64,000 nt of DNA from the NCBI RefSeq assembly GCF_024171645.1, contig NZ_JALKAC010000012.1, positions 124,001 to 188,000 of the forward strand, in the 5' to 3' direction. The notes below the pieces were generated by a model that ran no database searches, had not been told where the DNA came from, and saw only the letters and a program-made list of their open reading frames with translations. Position numbers and translations under genes: made by a program. Of this stretch, positions 17,594 to 27,727 are shown piece after piece; position 1 is the first letter of the stretch; each line of letters starts with the position of its first letter. This DNA comes from Flavobacterium sp. HSC-32F16. GTDB lineage: Bacteria; Bacteroidota; Bacteroidia; Flavobacteriales; Flavobacteriaceae.

Positions 17594-18586
17594 TTACTCT
17601 GTTTTGAAACTTTTTTTAGTTAAGAGGATTCCAATAGTAGCCGCAATACCTGCGAACAATGCTAGTTTAAGATTATTTGAAGTTTTTGAAGGCGGATTTC
17701 CATAAACTCGTAATGGCTCTTTAGAATTTGTTAAAACGTTTCCTGAATCATTTTCCTTCTCCTTATTAAGGCTCATTTTTGCCCGAACAACAGCAGAGGT
17801 GGTGTTAATTATCAGTTTTGGAAACAATTTATAAGTGTTTGTAATTGCGGCGGCCCGAAAATCCGGAAACAAATCTTTTTGCGGATGTTTTGCAAGTTCA
17901 ACCATTTTGGCAGCAGTAACCCTGGGGTCTGAAGCTATAAAAGGAATTGTCATATCAAAGCCGGAGTATTTCGCTGAATGGAGATTACCTGTAGAGTTTT
18001 GTAATTGAGGATAAAGGTTGCAGATATGAATATGTTTCTTGTTAGATATTTCTCCCTGAATACATTCCATCATACCCCTGATTCCATATTTAGAAGCCGA
18101 ATATACGGCACTGTAAGGAGCAGGCATAAATCCTCCAATTGAAATATTATTAATCAAAATTCCTTCATTTTGTTCTTTAAAAACTTTAATTGCGTTGTAA
18201 GCTCCATGCATATATCCAAATAAGTTAGTTTTAATTACCTGCTGATGAATTTCTAACGGAATTTCCTCAAATTTTCCACTGGCCATAACACCTGCATTAT
18301 TAACCCAGATATCAATTTTTCCTCCAAGTGCAAGAGCTTCAGCAGTTACTTTTTCAACATCTTCTGCAATTGACATATCTGCAGAGATACCAATCGCCTG
18401 AATATTTAATCTCCGGCAATAGTCCACAGTATCATTAATACCTTTCTGTCCTCTGGCTACTATTACTAAATTACAGCCTTCATGTGCGAATGCTTCTGCT
18501 GCTGCACGTCCAACACCGCTGCTTGCACCTGTTATAACAACATTTTTTCCTTTAAGGCCATTTCTAAGTTTTTTTATATCTTCCAT
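17594..18586 (-). CDS. SDR family oxidoreductase with C-terminal membrane anchor
   Basis: 330 aa, longer than a classical SDR. The N-terminal 250 residues carry VVITGASSGVGRAAAEAF, NNAGVMASG and the YSASK Tyr/Lys pair. After a polar linker, residues about 303-322 (LALFAGIAATIGILL) form a hydrophobic tail that could anchor the enzyme in the membrane. Substrate unknown. Members of this long type occur in stress regions near PRC-barrel genes. Confidence 0.85.
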   Translation of the reverse strand: MEDIKKLRNGLKGKNVVITGASSGVGRAAAEAFAHEGCNLVIVARGQKGINDTVDYCRRLNIQAIGISADMSIAEDVEKVTAEALALGGKIDIWVNNAGVMASGKFEEIPLEIHQQVIKTNLFGYMHGAYNAIKVFKEQNEGILINNISIGGFMPAPYSAVYSASKYGIRGMMECIQGEISNKKHIHICNLYPQLQNSTGNLHSAKYSGFDMTIPFIASDPRVTAAKMVELAKHPQKDLFPDFRAAAITNTYKLFPKLIINTTSAVVRAKMSLNKEKENDSGNVLTNSKEPLRVYGNPPSKTSNNLKLALFAGIAATIGILLTKKSFKTE

Positions 18587-18761
18587 ATTCGAATACTTTA
18601 TTGTTTGATTTTATCTCGTAATTTTTGCTGAGAATAAATATTAGTAGAACTAAAGCAGTTTTATCACAGGATTATATAAATTTATGCCAACTTATATGGC
18701 TTTAGTTATAAAATTTCAATTGATAATTATTTAATTAGTAGCTTATTATATTTAAAAAGTT

Positions 18762-19619
18762 ATGGTGAACAATTATAGAAAGCACGATTTATATGGTAAA
18801 ACACTTATTCAGAAAATTGAATTAACATCACCTTTTAACTTTGATTTTCCAACAGCGGAGCAGGCTTGTTTTTTATATGTAAGAGAAGGAGAAGTGGTTT
18901 ACCAATTTGATGATCAACAGATAAACATTGTTTCAAATTACTCTCTGTTATTAAATTGTGTAGTTTCTGGAAAACAACTGCACAGTTCAAATTTTAGCAG
19001 TAATTGTGAGATTGTTATAATTACCTTCTATCCAGAGATATTAAAAAAAATATACGACAAAGAGTTTCCGTTATTGCTTCAGAAGCCCAATAACGTAGTA
19101 TCTAATAAATCAAGTGAAAAAATAAACAATGATTTTTTGATTCAGAAATATATTGAAGGATTATTATTTTATTTTGAAAACCCATCTTTGATTAATGAAG
19201 ATATATTGGTGCTAAAAGTTAAGGAGATTATACTTCTATTGTCACAGACACAAAATTCAGAATCGGTACGGCTTATCCTATCGCAGCTTTTTTCTCCTTC
19301 TACCTTTAGTTTTAAGCAAATAATTGAAGCCAATTTGCTCTCACAACTTACAATTGAAGAGCTGGCACATACTTGTAATTTAAGCGTATCATCTTTTAAA
19401 CGTGAATTTGCAAAAATATACAACGATACACCTGCCAATTATATTAAAGCTAAAAAGCTGGAAAAAGCGGCTGAACTGCTTGAGCTTTCTGATAAAAGGA
19501 TCAGTACAATTGCATTTGACTGCGGTTTTAATGATCTGGCAAATTTCACAAAAAGCTTTACAAGACAATACAACACCAGTCCTACTAATTACCGCCAGAA
19601 AAGCAATAATAAACAGTAA
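18762..19619 (+). CDS. AraC-family transcriptional regulator
   Basis: 285 aa. N-terminal ligand-type domain (about 1-175) and C-terminal double helix-turn-helix (about 185-282): LTIEELAHTCNLSVSSFKREFAKIYNDTPANYIKAKKLEKAAELL and ISTIAFDCGFNDLANFTKSFTRQYNTSPTNYR, both in the canonical form. Probably acts on the membrane protein gene 172 bp downstream or on the divergent SDR gene. Confidence 0.9.
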   Translation: MVNNYRKHDLYGKTLIQKIELTSPFNFDFPTAEQACFLYVREGEVVYQFDDQQINIVSNYSLLLNCVVSGKQLHSSNFSSNCEIVIITFYPEILKKIYDKEFPLLLQKPNNVVSNKSSEKINNDFLIQKYIEGLLFYFENPSLINEDILVLKVKEIILLLSQTQNSESVRLILSQLFSPSTFSFKQIIEANLLSQLTIEELAHTCNLSVSSFKREFAKIYNDTPANYIKAKKLEKAAELLELSDKRISTIAFDCGFNDLANFTKSFTRQYNTSPTNYRQKSNNKQ

Positions 19620-19791
19620 TTAGCAGTGATTTTTTTTATAGTTTGTAACCAACAAGCATTCTTTAGATTGATCTAAATGGATGTTGTTTTTGTGAACTAA
19701 ATTGCCAAATAATTGGACTAATCGACAAATCAAATCCCGCTTATGAATCGGAAGTTTGTAGTGTATTTTCAAACAACTTAAATTAATAAAA

Positions 19792-20286
19792 ATGGGATTA
19801 TCAAGTTTAGGAATTTTTCACACAATTATTGGTATTGCAGCAATTGCAGCCGCTTTAGCAGATTTTATCAAATACGGTAAGATCAATTTAAACATGGCCT
19901 CTGGAAAAATATATTTTTACGGAACAATCATTACTTCATTAACCTCATTAGGTATTTCAAAACACGGCGGATTCAATCCGGGACATATTTTTTCTATTTT
20001 AATCGTGATTATGGTACTGGGAGCCTGCGTATTAAATTCAAAAAGGAAAACCAGCGCAAGAGCCCGTTATTTTGAAAACTTTTGGTTGTCTTTTAGTTTT
20101 TTTCTGTCTCTTGTTCCAACCGTCAATGAAACATTTACAAGAATTCCGCTGAGACATCCATTAGCCAAAGATATAACAGATCCTGTAATTGGGAATACGC
20201 TTCTCATTTTATTACTATTCTTTATTGCCGGTTCAGTATATCAATTTAAAAAGCAGAAGCTTATTAATAAAAGAGCAGATATTTAA
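19792..20286 (+). CDS. Polytopic membrane protein of unknown function, 164 aa
   Basis: Four or five hydrophobic segments (about 7-25, 40-56, 64-82, 95-110, 128-148) separated by short loops, with conserved-looking KHGGFNPGH and RIPLRHPLAKD. Inner-membrane protein. No family recognised with certainty. It lies downstream of the AraC gene and ends at a terminator. Confidence 0.65.
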   Translation: MGLSSLGIFHTIIGIAAIAAALADFIKYGKINLNMASGKIYFYGTIITSLTSLGISKHGGFNPGHIFSILIVIMVLGACVLNSKRKTSARARYFENFWLSFSFFLSLVPTVNETFTRIPLRHPLAKDITDPVIGNTLLILLLFFIAGSVYQFKKQKLINKRADI

Positions 20287-20334
20287 AGGACAATTATTCA
20301 TGTTAAACAAAATTTTGCAAACGGAATAAACATA

Positions 20335-20385
20335 AAAAACCGAAAAGTGGATTAAAAAATTTAACCCGCTTTTCGGTTTTTTTGA
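20335..20385 (+). terminator. Terminator after the membrane protein gene
   Basis: AACCGAAAAG (20338-20347) pairs with CTTTTCGGTT (20369-20378), followed by a run of Ts. Confidence 0.8.
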
Positions 20386-20581
20386 TTTAGTTCAAAAGGC
20401 TGTTAATACCTCAGCTTTCTTTTGGATAGAGAAAGTTTTTGTTTATTAAAGTGCGTTTCCTATTACAGTTTTTTTTTGTAATTTGATCATTTAAAAAACA
20501 TATTTTTTTCAGGTACAAAGCAGGAAAAAACTAGCTTGATCATATATTTCAATAAAGAAAATATATTTAAAATAATTAATT

Positions 20582-21493
20582 ATGATTTTAGGAAAAATAT
20601 CCCTGTTTGCCTTGATACTAATAACTGGTACAGTTTACTCACAAAATAAAAGCAGTAAAATGGAAAGTTTTAATTTAAGTGATATATATGAAAAGGTTAA
20701 AAGTTTTGATGAACAACCTGAATATTGGCTGTTTTTGCATACCGGTGACTGCTCTTATGTTATTTTATTAGATGATATGCCGGTATACACAGCTTATAAT
20801 GAGAGTGGTATGAAATCCGTATCACTTCCATTGAATAATTTTATTTTAGGGCGTAAAAAGTCCGAAATTAAAGTTTTGATTTTGCCCAAAGTGGATGATA
20901 ATGGTCATTTGGATAAGTTATTAGGAAATGAATTTTCATTTGATCTTAGAATGACCAGAACAGAAAATAAAAAGGAAGTTACTGTTTTTGCTAAAAAAAT
21001 AGATTATTCTGATAAAAATGAATCGTTCAAAAAAGTATATATTCCTTTTGAATCGAATGTTCCTTATAAATTAAATGGATGGACGGATAGTGTTGATTTA
21101 ACAAAAGAAAACAATGTCAGTTTAAAAAAGGAAGTAGAATCCTTTTATAAGGAGATGATGGATGACTATAGAGAGAAAAGGATTGAAAATATAGCAAAAA
21201 AATATTACAACAGACAGCTTGAGAATGCTCAGGCTTTTTATTTGTCTAAAAGAGAAGATTCAGAAAAATTAATCACTGAGATTAATAAAGATATCAATAA
21301 GAAACAGGATTTTAATCTAGAGCATTACAAATTAGTATTTTATGGAAATGGGAAAGTAGTAGGTTTGATCAGAACTGATAATGAGTTTTTAGGGAAATCT
21401 GCTTTCTTAGGATTAACAGACGAAGATTTTTATATTTATTCACTTCTCCTGCATCGTCCAAAACCTAATGGGGATCTTGAGGTAATCAGATAA
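20582..21493 (+). CDS. Exported hypothetical protein, 303 aa
   Basis: Signal peptide at 1-20 (hydrophobic core then TVYSQ). The mature part has an N-terminal beta-rich region (about 25-165), a charged helical stretch (about 185-255, many Lys/Glu) and a short C-terminal beta part. No recognised motif or Cys pair. Probably periplasmic. Single gene. Confidence 0.6.
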   Translation: MILGKISLFALILITGTVYSQNKSSKMESFNLSDIYEKVKSFDEQPEYWLFLHTGDCSYVILLDDMPVYTAYNESGMKSVSLPLNNFILGRKKSEIKVLILPKVDDNGHLDKLLGNEFSFDLRMTRTENKKEVTVFAKKIDYSDKNESFKKVYIPFESNVPYKLNGWTDSVDLTKENNVSLKKEVESFYKEMMDDYREKRIENIAKKYYNRQLENAQAFYLSKREDSEKLITEINKDINKKQDFNLEHYKLVFYGNGKVVGLIRTDNEFLGKSAFLGLTDEDFYIYSLLLHRPKPNGDLEVIR

Positions 21494-21701
21494 AAATTAA
21501 GCAGTGATTTTCTTGATTTAGCATATCTGTCAGAATTACTGTAATTGTTCAAAAAACATGAGAAAATTTTTTGAAGAAAAAAATATTGTTCAATCAGCAT
21601 AACAGTACATCACCAATCAAGCAATGCAAAAATACTTATCCATTTTTGTTTATTTTTTATAGTAACGGGATCATTATGATTCTTCCGAATTCATAAAATG
21701 T

Positions 21702-24416
21702 TTAAAAAACAGCAATTTTTCCTGTCTGCACTGCGCCAGAACTTGTAATGATTTTGTAGATATAAATTCCTGCGGCAGGATTTTTTAGATTAATGTGATT
21801 GGTTATGGAACTTAAGGGGGAAGTAATTGTATTTTGTCCGCTCATAGTGTAGAGATAAAAAACAGCGTTCTGCTCTTTTTGAGCTTCAATACTTAATTCT
21901 TCATTTTTGCTCAATAATGTAGGATGGATAAAAAACAAATTACTGCCCGAATAATTGGCATCAAGAATTGGAGAACTTACTACATTATTATTATCTAAAA
22001 TTAAATTTATTTTATATTGATTACTGCCCTTAGCCGGCTCGGTATCTAAAAAGAAGAATGTTTTTGAATTGATTTCATTTATTGTGCTGACAATACTCTG
22101 GACATTGTTAATTATTTTTAACAGCTCAATTCTTTTGATATTGTGCAAGCTGAAAAGACTGGCGTCAATCTTCACTTTATTTTCCTGATAAACTTCGGCA
22201 AAAGCCAGCTCAAAATAACAATTTGAGTTTTGAGCATACTGTAAAGTGGACTCACTTTTTATTCCTTCGCTGTTATCAAACAATGGGGTAACTGTATAAA
22301 TCTTTCCATCTGTATAAGTATAACCGGCGCTTGTTGTTTGTTCTTTAAATTCAAAATAATCTCCGTTCAGCTGATAGATATTAAAAGAAGCAGCATCGGC
22401 GGGTTTATCCCAATTAACTTCTGTTGTGCCGTCACAAACCAAGCTGGTACGGATATTTAAATCATAAGAAATAATAAAGGTATCAGAGATATATTCAGCA
22501 TCATCGATGGTCATTTTTAATTTTGCTTTTGAAAGTCTTTTTTCAGAAGGAGTATAGGTAAATTGTCCAGAATCCAGATTGACGCCGTCTGCTATAATTT
22601 CCCAAGTTTGTCCATTATTATAGCTGATAGACAATTCTGCGGATTTACCCGAAAAAGAAGAATCCCATTTGAAAGGTGAAATCGTTTTACCATCATAGGG
22701 GAAATTATCATTTATAACGGGGTAATTCCATTGAAATTGATTCTTTAATTCATATTCATAAGCGATGCTGTAAGGCTGAGAAGTATTCGAAACATATGAA
22801 CCCATGATATGGATTGTGCAGGATCCTGATATGGGATTCTCAATAGTTACCTGCTCTATATTGTTAAGTTGGTCTTTTCCCCTCAACGCCTGCTGATCAG
22901 GAGCATTGGGGTTAAGTATCCACGGTAAAAAAGCAGTATTGTCAGCCATAATAACTTCCAGGTCTAAATCGTTTACCAAACTGATATTACTGTTGATTGC
23001 AGCGGGCAGATCGTTCCAGACTAAGGTGATTTTTAAGTTTTTTGCATTTTCCGGAACATTGATAGTGTGAGCCTCAGTCTGGCCAGAGGTCAAGCTGCCG
23101 GATAGGATTCTGTTTTCGCTGATGGTTTTTAAGGATTTATAAGCATTTATATTGCCGTAACCATAGGTAAAATCAGGACCAGGACTACCTAGATCTTTGG
23201 CACTGTTAATCAAAATGGCTTTTGTCATGGCATTAGTCAGCGGTCTGTTGTTTATGTTTTTATAATGTTGTTTCATCAGCGTAATAATTCCTGCGGCCAA
23301 TGCTGTGGAATTTGAAGTTCCCTGTGTACTGAACGCTGCCAGCTCCGGTTTTATCCGTCCGTCATAAGCCGGACCTTTTGAAGAAAAAGGCATAATTACT
23401 TCGTTTTGATCAACACAGCCCAATACAATACTGTTTTTGGACTGCTTGAAATTACCAGTAATAGATTTATAACCCTGAAGCCCTGTATTTCCAGAAGAGA
23501 AACAATGGGTCAAATCTGAGTTTAAGAACAATTGATTGTCATAAGTATTAGCAAGCGAACCATAGAAATTCTCAATTACTGTACCGTAGGAATGATTTGC
23601 AGTGGAAGCTCCTTGTAGAGTTTCGATTGCATCAGGATAAATATTCATAAAATCAGATGATAGGAGCCTTGACTTTGGGGCGACACCTTTTCCTAATAAA
23701 GAACTATTGCCTAAACCGCCGATTATAGTAGCCATAGCCGTAGCATGGCTGGATATAACAGCAGATTGTGTTGCAGAAGGAATGTGTTTATTTAAAAGAT
23801 CAATATCATTTACATCAAAAAAATCATCTTTGATTACCGCAGTTTGATCCTCACCCCTTAAAAGAGGAAAAGCCGCTTGGGCTTTATTGATATAATTAAT
23901 GCTAAAATTTTGATCCGTTATTTTAGATTCAGCCCGTGGCAGAAGTGATTCCTGCGAAATAGAAGATACACTGCTTAGGGGGATTACCTGATCCATAATT
24001 TTTTTGGAATCGCTCTTTATCATTACAAAATGGTTATCGAGTATTTTGATGTCAGAAATGTTTACTGATCTCAAGTCAGCAATTATCCCTTGTAGAGAAT
24101 CCGAGGCCAGTATATACGTTTTATCCTCTTTATGATTTGAAAAATTAGACGGCAGTTTCCATAAATTATTAGCCGGGAGCATCTTTTCGATAGACTTGTT
24201 AAATACAGCACTTTGATTTTCAATAATACAAAATGTACTGTCGAGTTTTTTTACAATTTTATAATGGTTGTGATGTGCATTTTCTAAAGAAGTAAAATAA
24301 TATTTTTCAAGTTTTATTTCGTTTTCCTTTTTTATGTATTGCTTCCATTGCTCAGGTCTTTGAGAGAAACTGATTGTGCTTATCATAAGAATGAAAAAAG
24401 TAATTGTGCTTTTCAT
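21702..24416 (-). CDS. S8 (subtilisin-like) serine peptidase with type IX secretion tail
   Basis: 904 aa: signal peptide (1-18), a propeptide-like region to about 165, then the peptidase. His224 lies in SSHATAMATIIGG and Ser368 in GTSNSTALAAG; the acid is probably in VIKDDFFDVND. These are loose versions of the HGTH and GTSMAT motifs, as in many Bacteroidota members. A beta region (about 440-560) and further modules precede a C-terminal domain ending GIYIYKI...TGKIAVF, the type A sorting signal for the type IX system. Expected to be secreted or surface-bound. Divergent from a HEIGH metallopeptidase. Confidence 0.85.
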   Translation of the reverse strand: MKSTITFFILMISTISFSQRPEQWKQYIKKENEIKLEKYYFTSLENAHHNHYKIVKKLDSTFCIIENQSAVFNKSIEKMLPANNLWKLPSNFSNHKEDKTYILASDSLQGIIADLRSVNISDIKILDNHFVMIKSDSKKIMDQVIPLSSVSSISQESLLPRAESKITDQNFSINYINKAQAAFPLLRGEDQTAVIKDDFFDVNDIDLLNKHIPSATQSAVISSHATAMATIIGGLGNSSLLGKGVAPKSRLLSSDFMNIYPDAIETLQGASTANHSYGTVIENFYGSLANTYDNQLFLNSDLTHCFSSGNTGLQGYKSITGNFKQSKNSIVLGCVDQNEVIMPFSSKGPAYDGRIKPELAAFSTQGTSNSTALAAGIITLMKQHYKNINNRPLTNAMTKAILINSAKDLGSPGPDFTYGYGNINAYKSLKTISENRILSGSLTSGQTEAHTINVPENAKNLKITLVWNDLPAAINSNISLVNDLDLEVIMADNTAFLPWILNPNAPDQQALRGKDQLNNIEQVTIENPISGSCTIHIMGSYVSNTSQPYSIAYEYELKNQFQWNYPVINDNFPYDGKTISPFKWDSSFSGKSAELSISYNNGQTWEIIADGVNLDSGQFTYTPSEKRLSKAKLKMTIDDAEYISDTFIISYDLNIRTSLVCDGTTEVNWDKPADAASFNIYQLNGDYFEFKEQTTSAGYTYTDGKIYTVTPLFDNSEGIKSESTLQYAQNSNCYFELAFAEVYQENKVKIDASLFSLHNIKRIELLKIINNVQSIVSTINEINSKTFFFLDTEPAKGSNQYKINLILDNNNVVSSPILDANYSGSNLFFIHPTLLSKNEELSIEAQKEQNAVFYLYTMSGQNTITSPLSSITNHINLKNPAAGIYIYKIITSSGAVQTGKIAVF

Positions 24417-24944
24417 GTACTGTAGGTTTAAAGCGTCCGCAGGTTTTTTAGCACCTCTTAATTTTGATTGGGCAAAAGGGAATTTTTACAGCTAATAATT
24501 TTCGATATGAACTAGTAATCTGCTGCAAGTGAACCAAAGTTATTAAAATATTTGTAAAAATTTTATTATTTTTTTTCTTGTTAACCATCTATATCTGTTT
24601 AAATACTATTCTCTTGCAAGAGTGTAACTATATTTTTGAATCGTAATCAGATTTACAAATAAGTTTTTAACCTCTGCAGAACAAAATAAAATTTTAATAG
24701 ACTCTTTTTTTAGTAACGTATTGATTTACATTTTACTGTAAATTAAAGGGCTGTGACCAATTTTAAGAGAATTAGGGTTAAAAATCAGCATAACAATAAT
24801 ATAACAAAAAGTGTTAATTTTGTTAAATATTAATTTTATAAGTATTTTAAGATTAAAATTTATATAAATTTGATAATAAATATTACAATATTTTGTAAAA
24901 GAACCCCCGTCTATCAATTTATTTAACAAACTAAAGAAATTATT
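24417..24944. other. Intergenic region between divergent peptidase genes, 528 bp
   Basis: No reading frame of note. It should hold promoters for both genes: a TAAATTTG box at 24865-24872 on the plus strand, and TAACTTTG on the minus strand at 24542-24535. Confidence 0.5.
24865..24872 (+). promoter_or_regulatory. -7 promoter box for the HEIGH peptidase
   Basis: TAAATTTG, an exact TAnnTTTG match about 73 bp before the ATG. No clear -33 TTG. Confidence 0.4.
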
Positions 24945-25775
24945 ATGAAAAAAATTAAATCAATCCTGATTATGTCATTTACGGCATTACTGCTGTTATC
25001 TTGTAATAAAGAAGATGAGGCTGTGGTATCAGGCCAAGAGTCTCTTAAAGTAACACCAGAGGTGTTAAATAAACTTAAATCACTTTCCTTAAACACTTCA
25101 GATGTTCAGGTGATTCAGAATACTAATTTAGAGGGTGTCGTTGAAGATGCATTCCTGGTAGAGGGTGATATTATCATCACTCAGGATCAATTAAACAAAA
25201 TGGATCTTCACGGAGGTATTACTACAGAACAATACCGTACTACAAATTTAGTGTCGGCTCCAAGAACTATTAGAGTAGTTGGATTATCAGGCACTGGTAC
25301 GACAGCTCTGACTACCAATATGCGTAATGGACTGCAGGCAGCCATAAACAGATACAATAATTTAGGATTATCTATCAACTTTACATTAACCTTCAGCTCA
25401 AGTACTTCTGGTGCAAATATTGTGGTGCGGAGACAAACCGGTTCTGCCGGCGGAGTAGCCGGTTTCCCTACTGGAGGAAATCCATATAATTCAGTTACTT
25501 TATATTCCGGATTGGATTCTTATTCAACAAATGTAAATGCACACGTAGCAGCCCATGAAATAGGACATTGTATTGGCCTGCGACACACAGACTGGTTCAG
25601 CCGTCAAAGCTGCGGGCAGAATTCAAACGAAGGAACTGCAGGTGTTGGAGCAATTCTTATCCCGGGAACCCCATCAGGATATGATGCTACTTCTTATATG
25701 AGGGCATGTTTCAGTTCAAGCGAGACCGGAGCTTTCAATGCTAATGATGTTACAGCGCTGAACTATTTATACTAA
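24945..25775 (+). CDS. HEIGH-type zinc metallopeptidase lipoprotein (M57-like)
   Basis: 276 aa lipoprotein: lipobox LLSC with Cys20, followed by NKEDE, acidic residues of the kind that direct flavobacterial lipoproteins to the surface. The zinc site is H204-E-I-G-H208-C-I-G-L-R-H214, an HExxHxxGxxH motif typical of the dual-action HEIGH family (peptidase M57). The Ser/Gly-rich middle and the C-terminal NANDVTALNYLY complete the domain. Divergent from the secreted subtilase, so the two may act on the same extracellular protein. Terminator follows. Confidence 0.85.
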   Translation: MKKIKSILIMSFTALLLLSCNKEDEAVVSGQESLKVTPEVLNKLKSLSLNTSDVQVIQNTNLEGVVEDAFLVEGDIIITQDQLNKMDLHGGITTEQYRTTNLVSAPRTIRVVGLSGTGTTALTTNMRNGLQAAINRYNNLGLSINFTLTFSSSTSGANIVVRRQTGSAGGVAGFPTGGNPYNSVTLYSGLDSYSTNVNAHVAAHEIGHCIGLRHTDWFSRQSCGQNSNEGTAGVGAILIPGTPSGYDATSYMRACFSSSETGAFNANDVTALNYLY

Positions 25776-25808
25776 AAGCTGTTTTAGGGGTCTCTTACAA
25801 GATAGGAG

Positions 25809-25845
25809 AGGCTGTTTCATAATTTATGAAACAGCCTTTTTTTAT
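25809..25845 (+). terminator. Terminator after the metallopeptidase
   Basis: Stem AGGCTGTTTCAT (25809-25820) and ATGAAACAGCCT (25826-25837), then seven Ts. Confidence 0.85.
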
Positions 25846-25964
25846 TGGATATATTTGCTAAATGGCTTTATTATAGTGATAAGACAGTAGAGAAGTGTAT
25901 GGAAACTCGATTTCAATATGACAAAACAAGTAAATCTACGTGTTACTTTTTAAAGGGATTAGAA

Positions 25965-25972
25965 TAACTTTG
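25965..25972 (+). promoter_or_regulatory. -7 promoter box (TAACTTTG)
   Basis: Exact TAnnTTTG match 49 bp before the ATG at 26022. Confidence 0.4.
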
Positions 25973-26021
25973 AATATGAAAAATATAAAAGACTAAGATT
26001 TACATAAAAACCAAGGAAATT

Positions 26022-26474
26022 ATGATAAGAAATCTATTTTATTCGGTCGCCGGATTAACGTTAATGATCTGCCTTATTTCCTGCCAAGGACCGGGAAAAT
26101 CTGAACGGATCCTGCTGTCAAATAAGGTAATTACGCTTCCAGAAGGCTGGAAGGACAAGTTCAAAGATGCGCAGAAAAGCGAGATATCCGATACCATTGG
26201 AACCGCAGAGTCATACGTACAGGTGGAGGCCAGCATAATTACTAGCGGCGATTCGCATTTCATCTCGCAGGCTTCTTTATATAGTGTAGGTACTGGCAGC
26301 ACTGAGATCAAGGCATCATTCAATGGCATGCCTCTGAACAGAGGTGATAAGCAGAAGATTTCGATGTTCCTGACTGGCAATGTGTTCTTCTACACCGACA
26401 AAGGGTTTTCAAAGAAGATGACCGGACGCTCCTTTATTATTAATTCTAACGGTTCAATTGAAAAGAAGCCATAG
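26022..26474 (+). CDS. Lipoprotein of unknown function, 150 aa
   Basis: Signal peptide with lipobox LISC (Cys21 or close). The mature part is short and beta-rich with no motif recognised. An AAGGA sequence lies 6-10 bp before the ATG, unusual for this genome. Its codons look clearly richer in G and C than those of the neighbours (the antisense strand is also open for 113 codons), which suggests a recent arrival. Followed after 45 bp by another lipoprotein gene. Confidence 0.6.
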   Translation: MIRNLFYSVAGLTLMICLISCQGPGKSERILLSNKVITLPEGWKDKFKDAQKSEISDTIGTAESYVQVEASIITSGDSHFISQASLYSVGTGSTEIKASFNGMPLNRGDKQKISMFLTGNVFFYTDKGFSKKMTGRSFIINSNGSIEKKP

Positions 26475-26519
26475 AAACTGCTGTAAAGAATAATCAAAAA
26501 AAATAAACCTTACATTTAA

Positions 26520-27074
26520 ATGAACATAAATATTAAAATCAGCATAATATCTTTTTTTTTAGCTCTCGTAAGTTGCAATACTTCAAATAAAGAAAAAGAA
26601 TTGGAAATTAGGGAAAAAGAATTATTACTAAAAGAAAAAGAATTGTCTATAAAAGAAAATCAAATTAGCAGGCCTAAAATATCAACAAATGATGCTGTAA
26701 GACTTGCAGAAAAACAATTCAAAAATTATTTACCAAAAATTTTGAAATCCCATGATGCGATACTTGATGGTCAAGAATCATATACAGGAGATTTTACAGG
26801 CGACGGCATTGAAGATGTTGTAATCTATTTTTCTCTTGTTCCAAGAGATGGAGGAAATGCAATTGTTGGACAGGGTTTAACCCTATATCAGAATAATGGA
26901 TATGATGTTAAGGTTATTGGAGGATATGATCCCGATACACTATTTAGATTTGATAAAATCAGTAACGGTAATATTTATGTTGAAAAATTAGAATACGCAG
27001 AAAACGACGGTCATTGCTGTCCTTCAATAATAACGGAGCATAGACTTACAATTTCAGGAAGTAAGGTCTACTAA
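26520..27074 (+). CDS. Lipoprotein with coiled-coil neck and FG-GAP-like segment
   Basis: 184 aa. Lipobox ALVSC gives Cys19. Residues 24-50 form a repeating charged helix (KELEIREKELLLKEKELS) that would act as a stalk. The globular part contains GDFTGDGIEDVVIYFS, an FG-GAP/VCBS-like calcium-binding loop pattern (D-x-T-G-D-G-x-x-D), and a C-terminal CC pair in GHCCPS. Envelope protein; partner unknown. Probably co-transcribed with the preceding lipoprotein. Confidence 0.65.
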   Translation: MNINIKISIISFFLALVSCNTSNKEKELEIREKELLLKEKELSIKENQISRPKISTNDAVRLAEKQFKNYLPKILKSHDAILDGQESYTGDFTGDGIEDVVIYFSLVPRDGGNAIVGQGLTLYQNNGYDVKVIGGYDPDTLFRFDKISNGNIYVEKLEYAENDGHCCPSIITEHRLTISGSKVY

Positions 27075-27727
27075 TTTTGAATAGAATACTTCAAAAATGG
27101 CTGCATTTACTATCCCGATTAATTAAACATCGTAAGAATTAAAAGTTTTTGTTTTCGAAGTGGTTTAAATCATGGATATGAGATTTAAAACTCTAATCGG
27201 TTTAAATGGAATCAATGTCAGCAGAAAATAAAAAAGATGAGCCGTAAAGCTCATCTTTTTTTTATTAGTTAGTTTTTAGGCTTTATTGAATTATTTTTTA
27301 GTATGATTTTGGACAGTAATGAAAAGTGATAAAAAGCATAGTGTATAGTATAAATCCCTTTTTATTTATTGAAAATTTTTGATCTTTTTTTACTTCTAAG
27401 CTTAATTTAACAGATCTTGTCCATACCAGGTTTCTTCTTTTCCAAATATAGTTGCGCTGCGATTCTCCCGCATATTTTAGATTGGTGTATTATTTGAAAA
27501 TCCCGTTCGTTTTTTATTGCAGAAATAGGCATCAAGTTCATTTTTTGTGATCCGTTTGAAATGCCGATATGTTGTGTTTAAAAGTAAAGTGTTTAGTTTT
27601 TTAAGTTAAGATTCTGTTTAATAGAGAGCTTTTTTCAGTATGATAAAACATACCTTTAGGTAAGCAGCTTTTTACATTTCACAGATGGTATACTGCCTGT
27701 ATTAAATAAAACAAAAAATAAAAGACA
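27075..27727. other. Gene-free stretch, 653 bp
   Basis: Contains the terminator at 27231-27263. On the minus strand a frame open from about 27620 to the stop at 27477-27479 includes RHFKRITKNELDAYF, which looks protein-like and may be the tail of a lost DNA-binding gene. No start codon, so treated as a remnant at most. Confidence 0.3.
27231..27263 (+). terminator. Terminator after the lipoprotein pair
   Basis: AAAAAGATGAGC (27231-27242) pairs with GCTCATCTTTTT (27249-27260), with a T run after it. Confidence 0.8.

Noticed and set aside
26039..26380. 113-codon open frame on the minus strand
   Set aside because: Antisense to the lipoprotein gene and explained by that gene's higher G+C; no family features.
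27477..27620. Possible DNA-binding protein remnant (RHFKRITKNELDAYF)
   Set aside because: No start codon and no second motif; kept only as a note in the intergenic entry.
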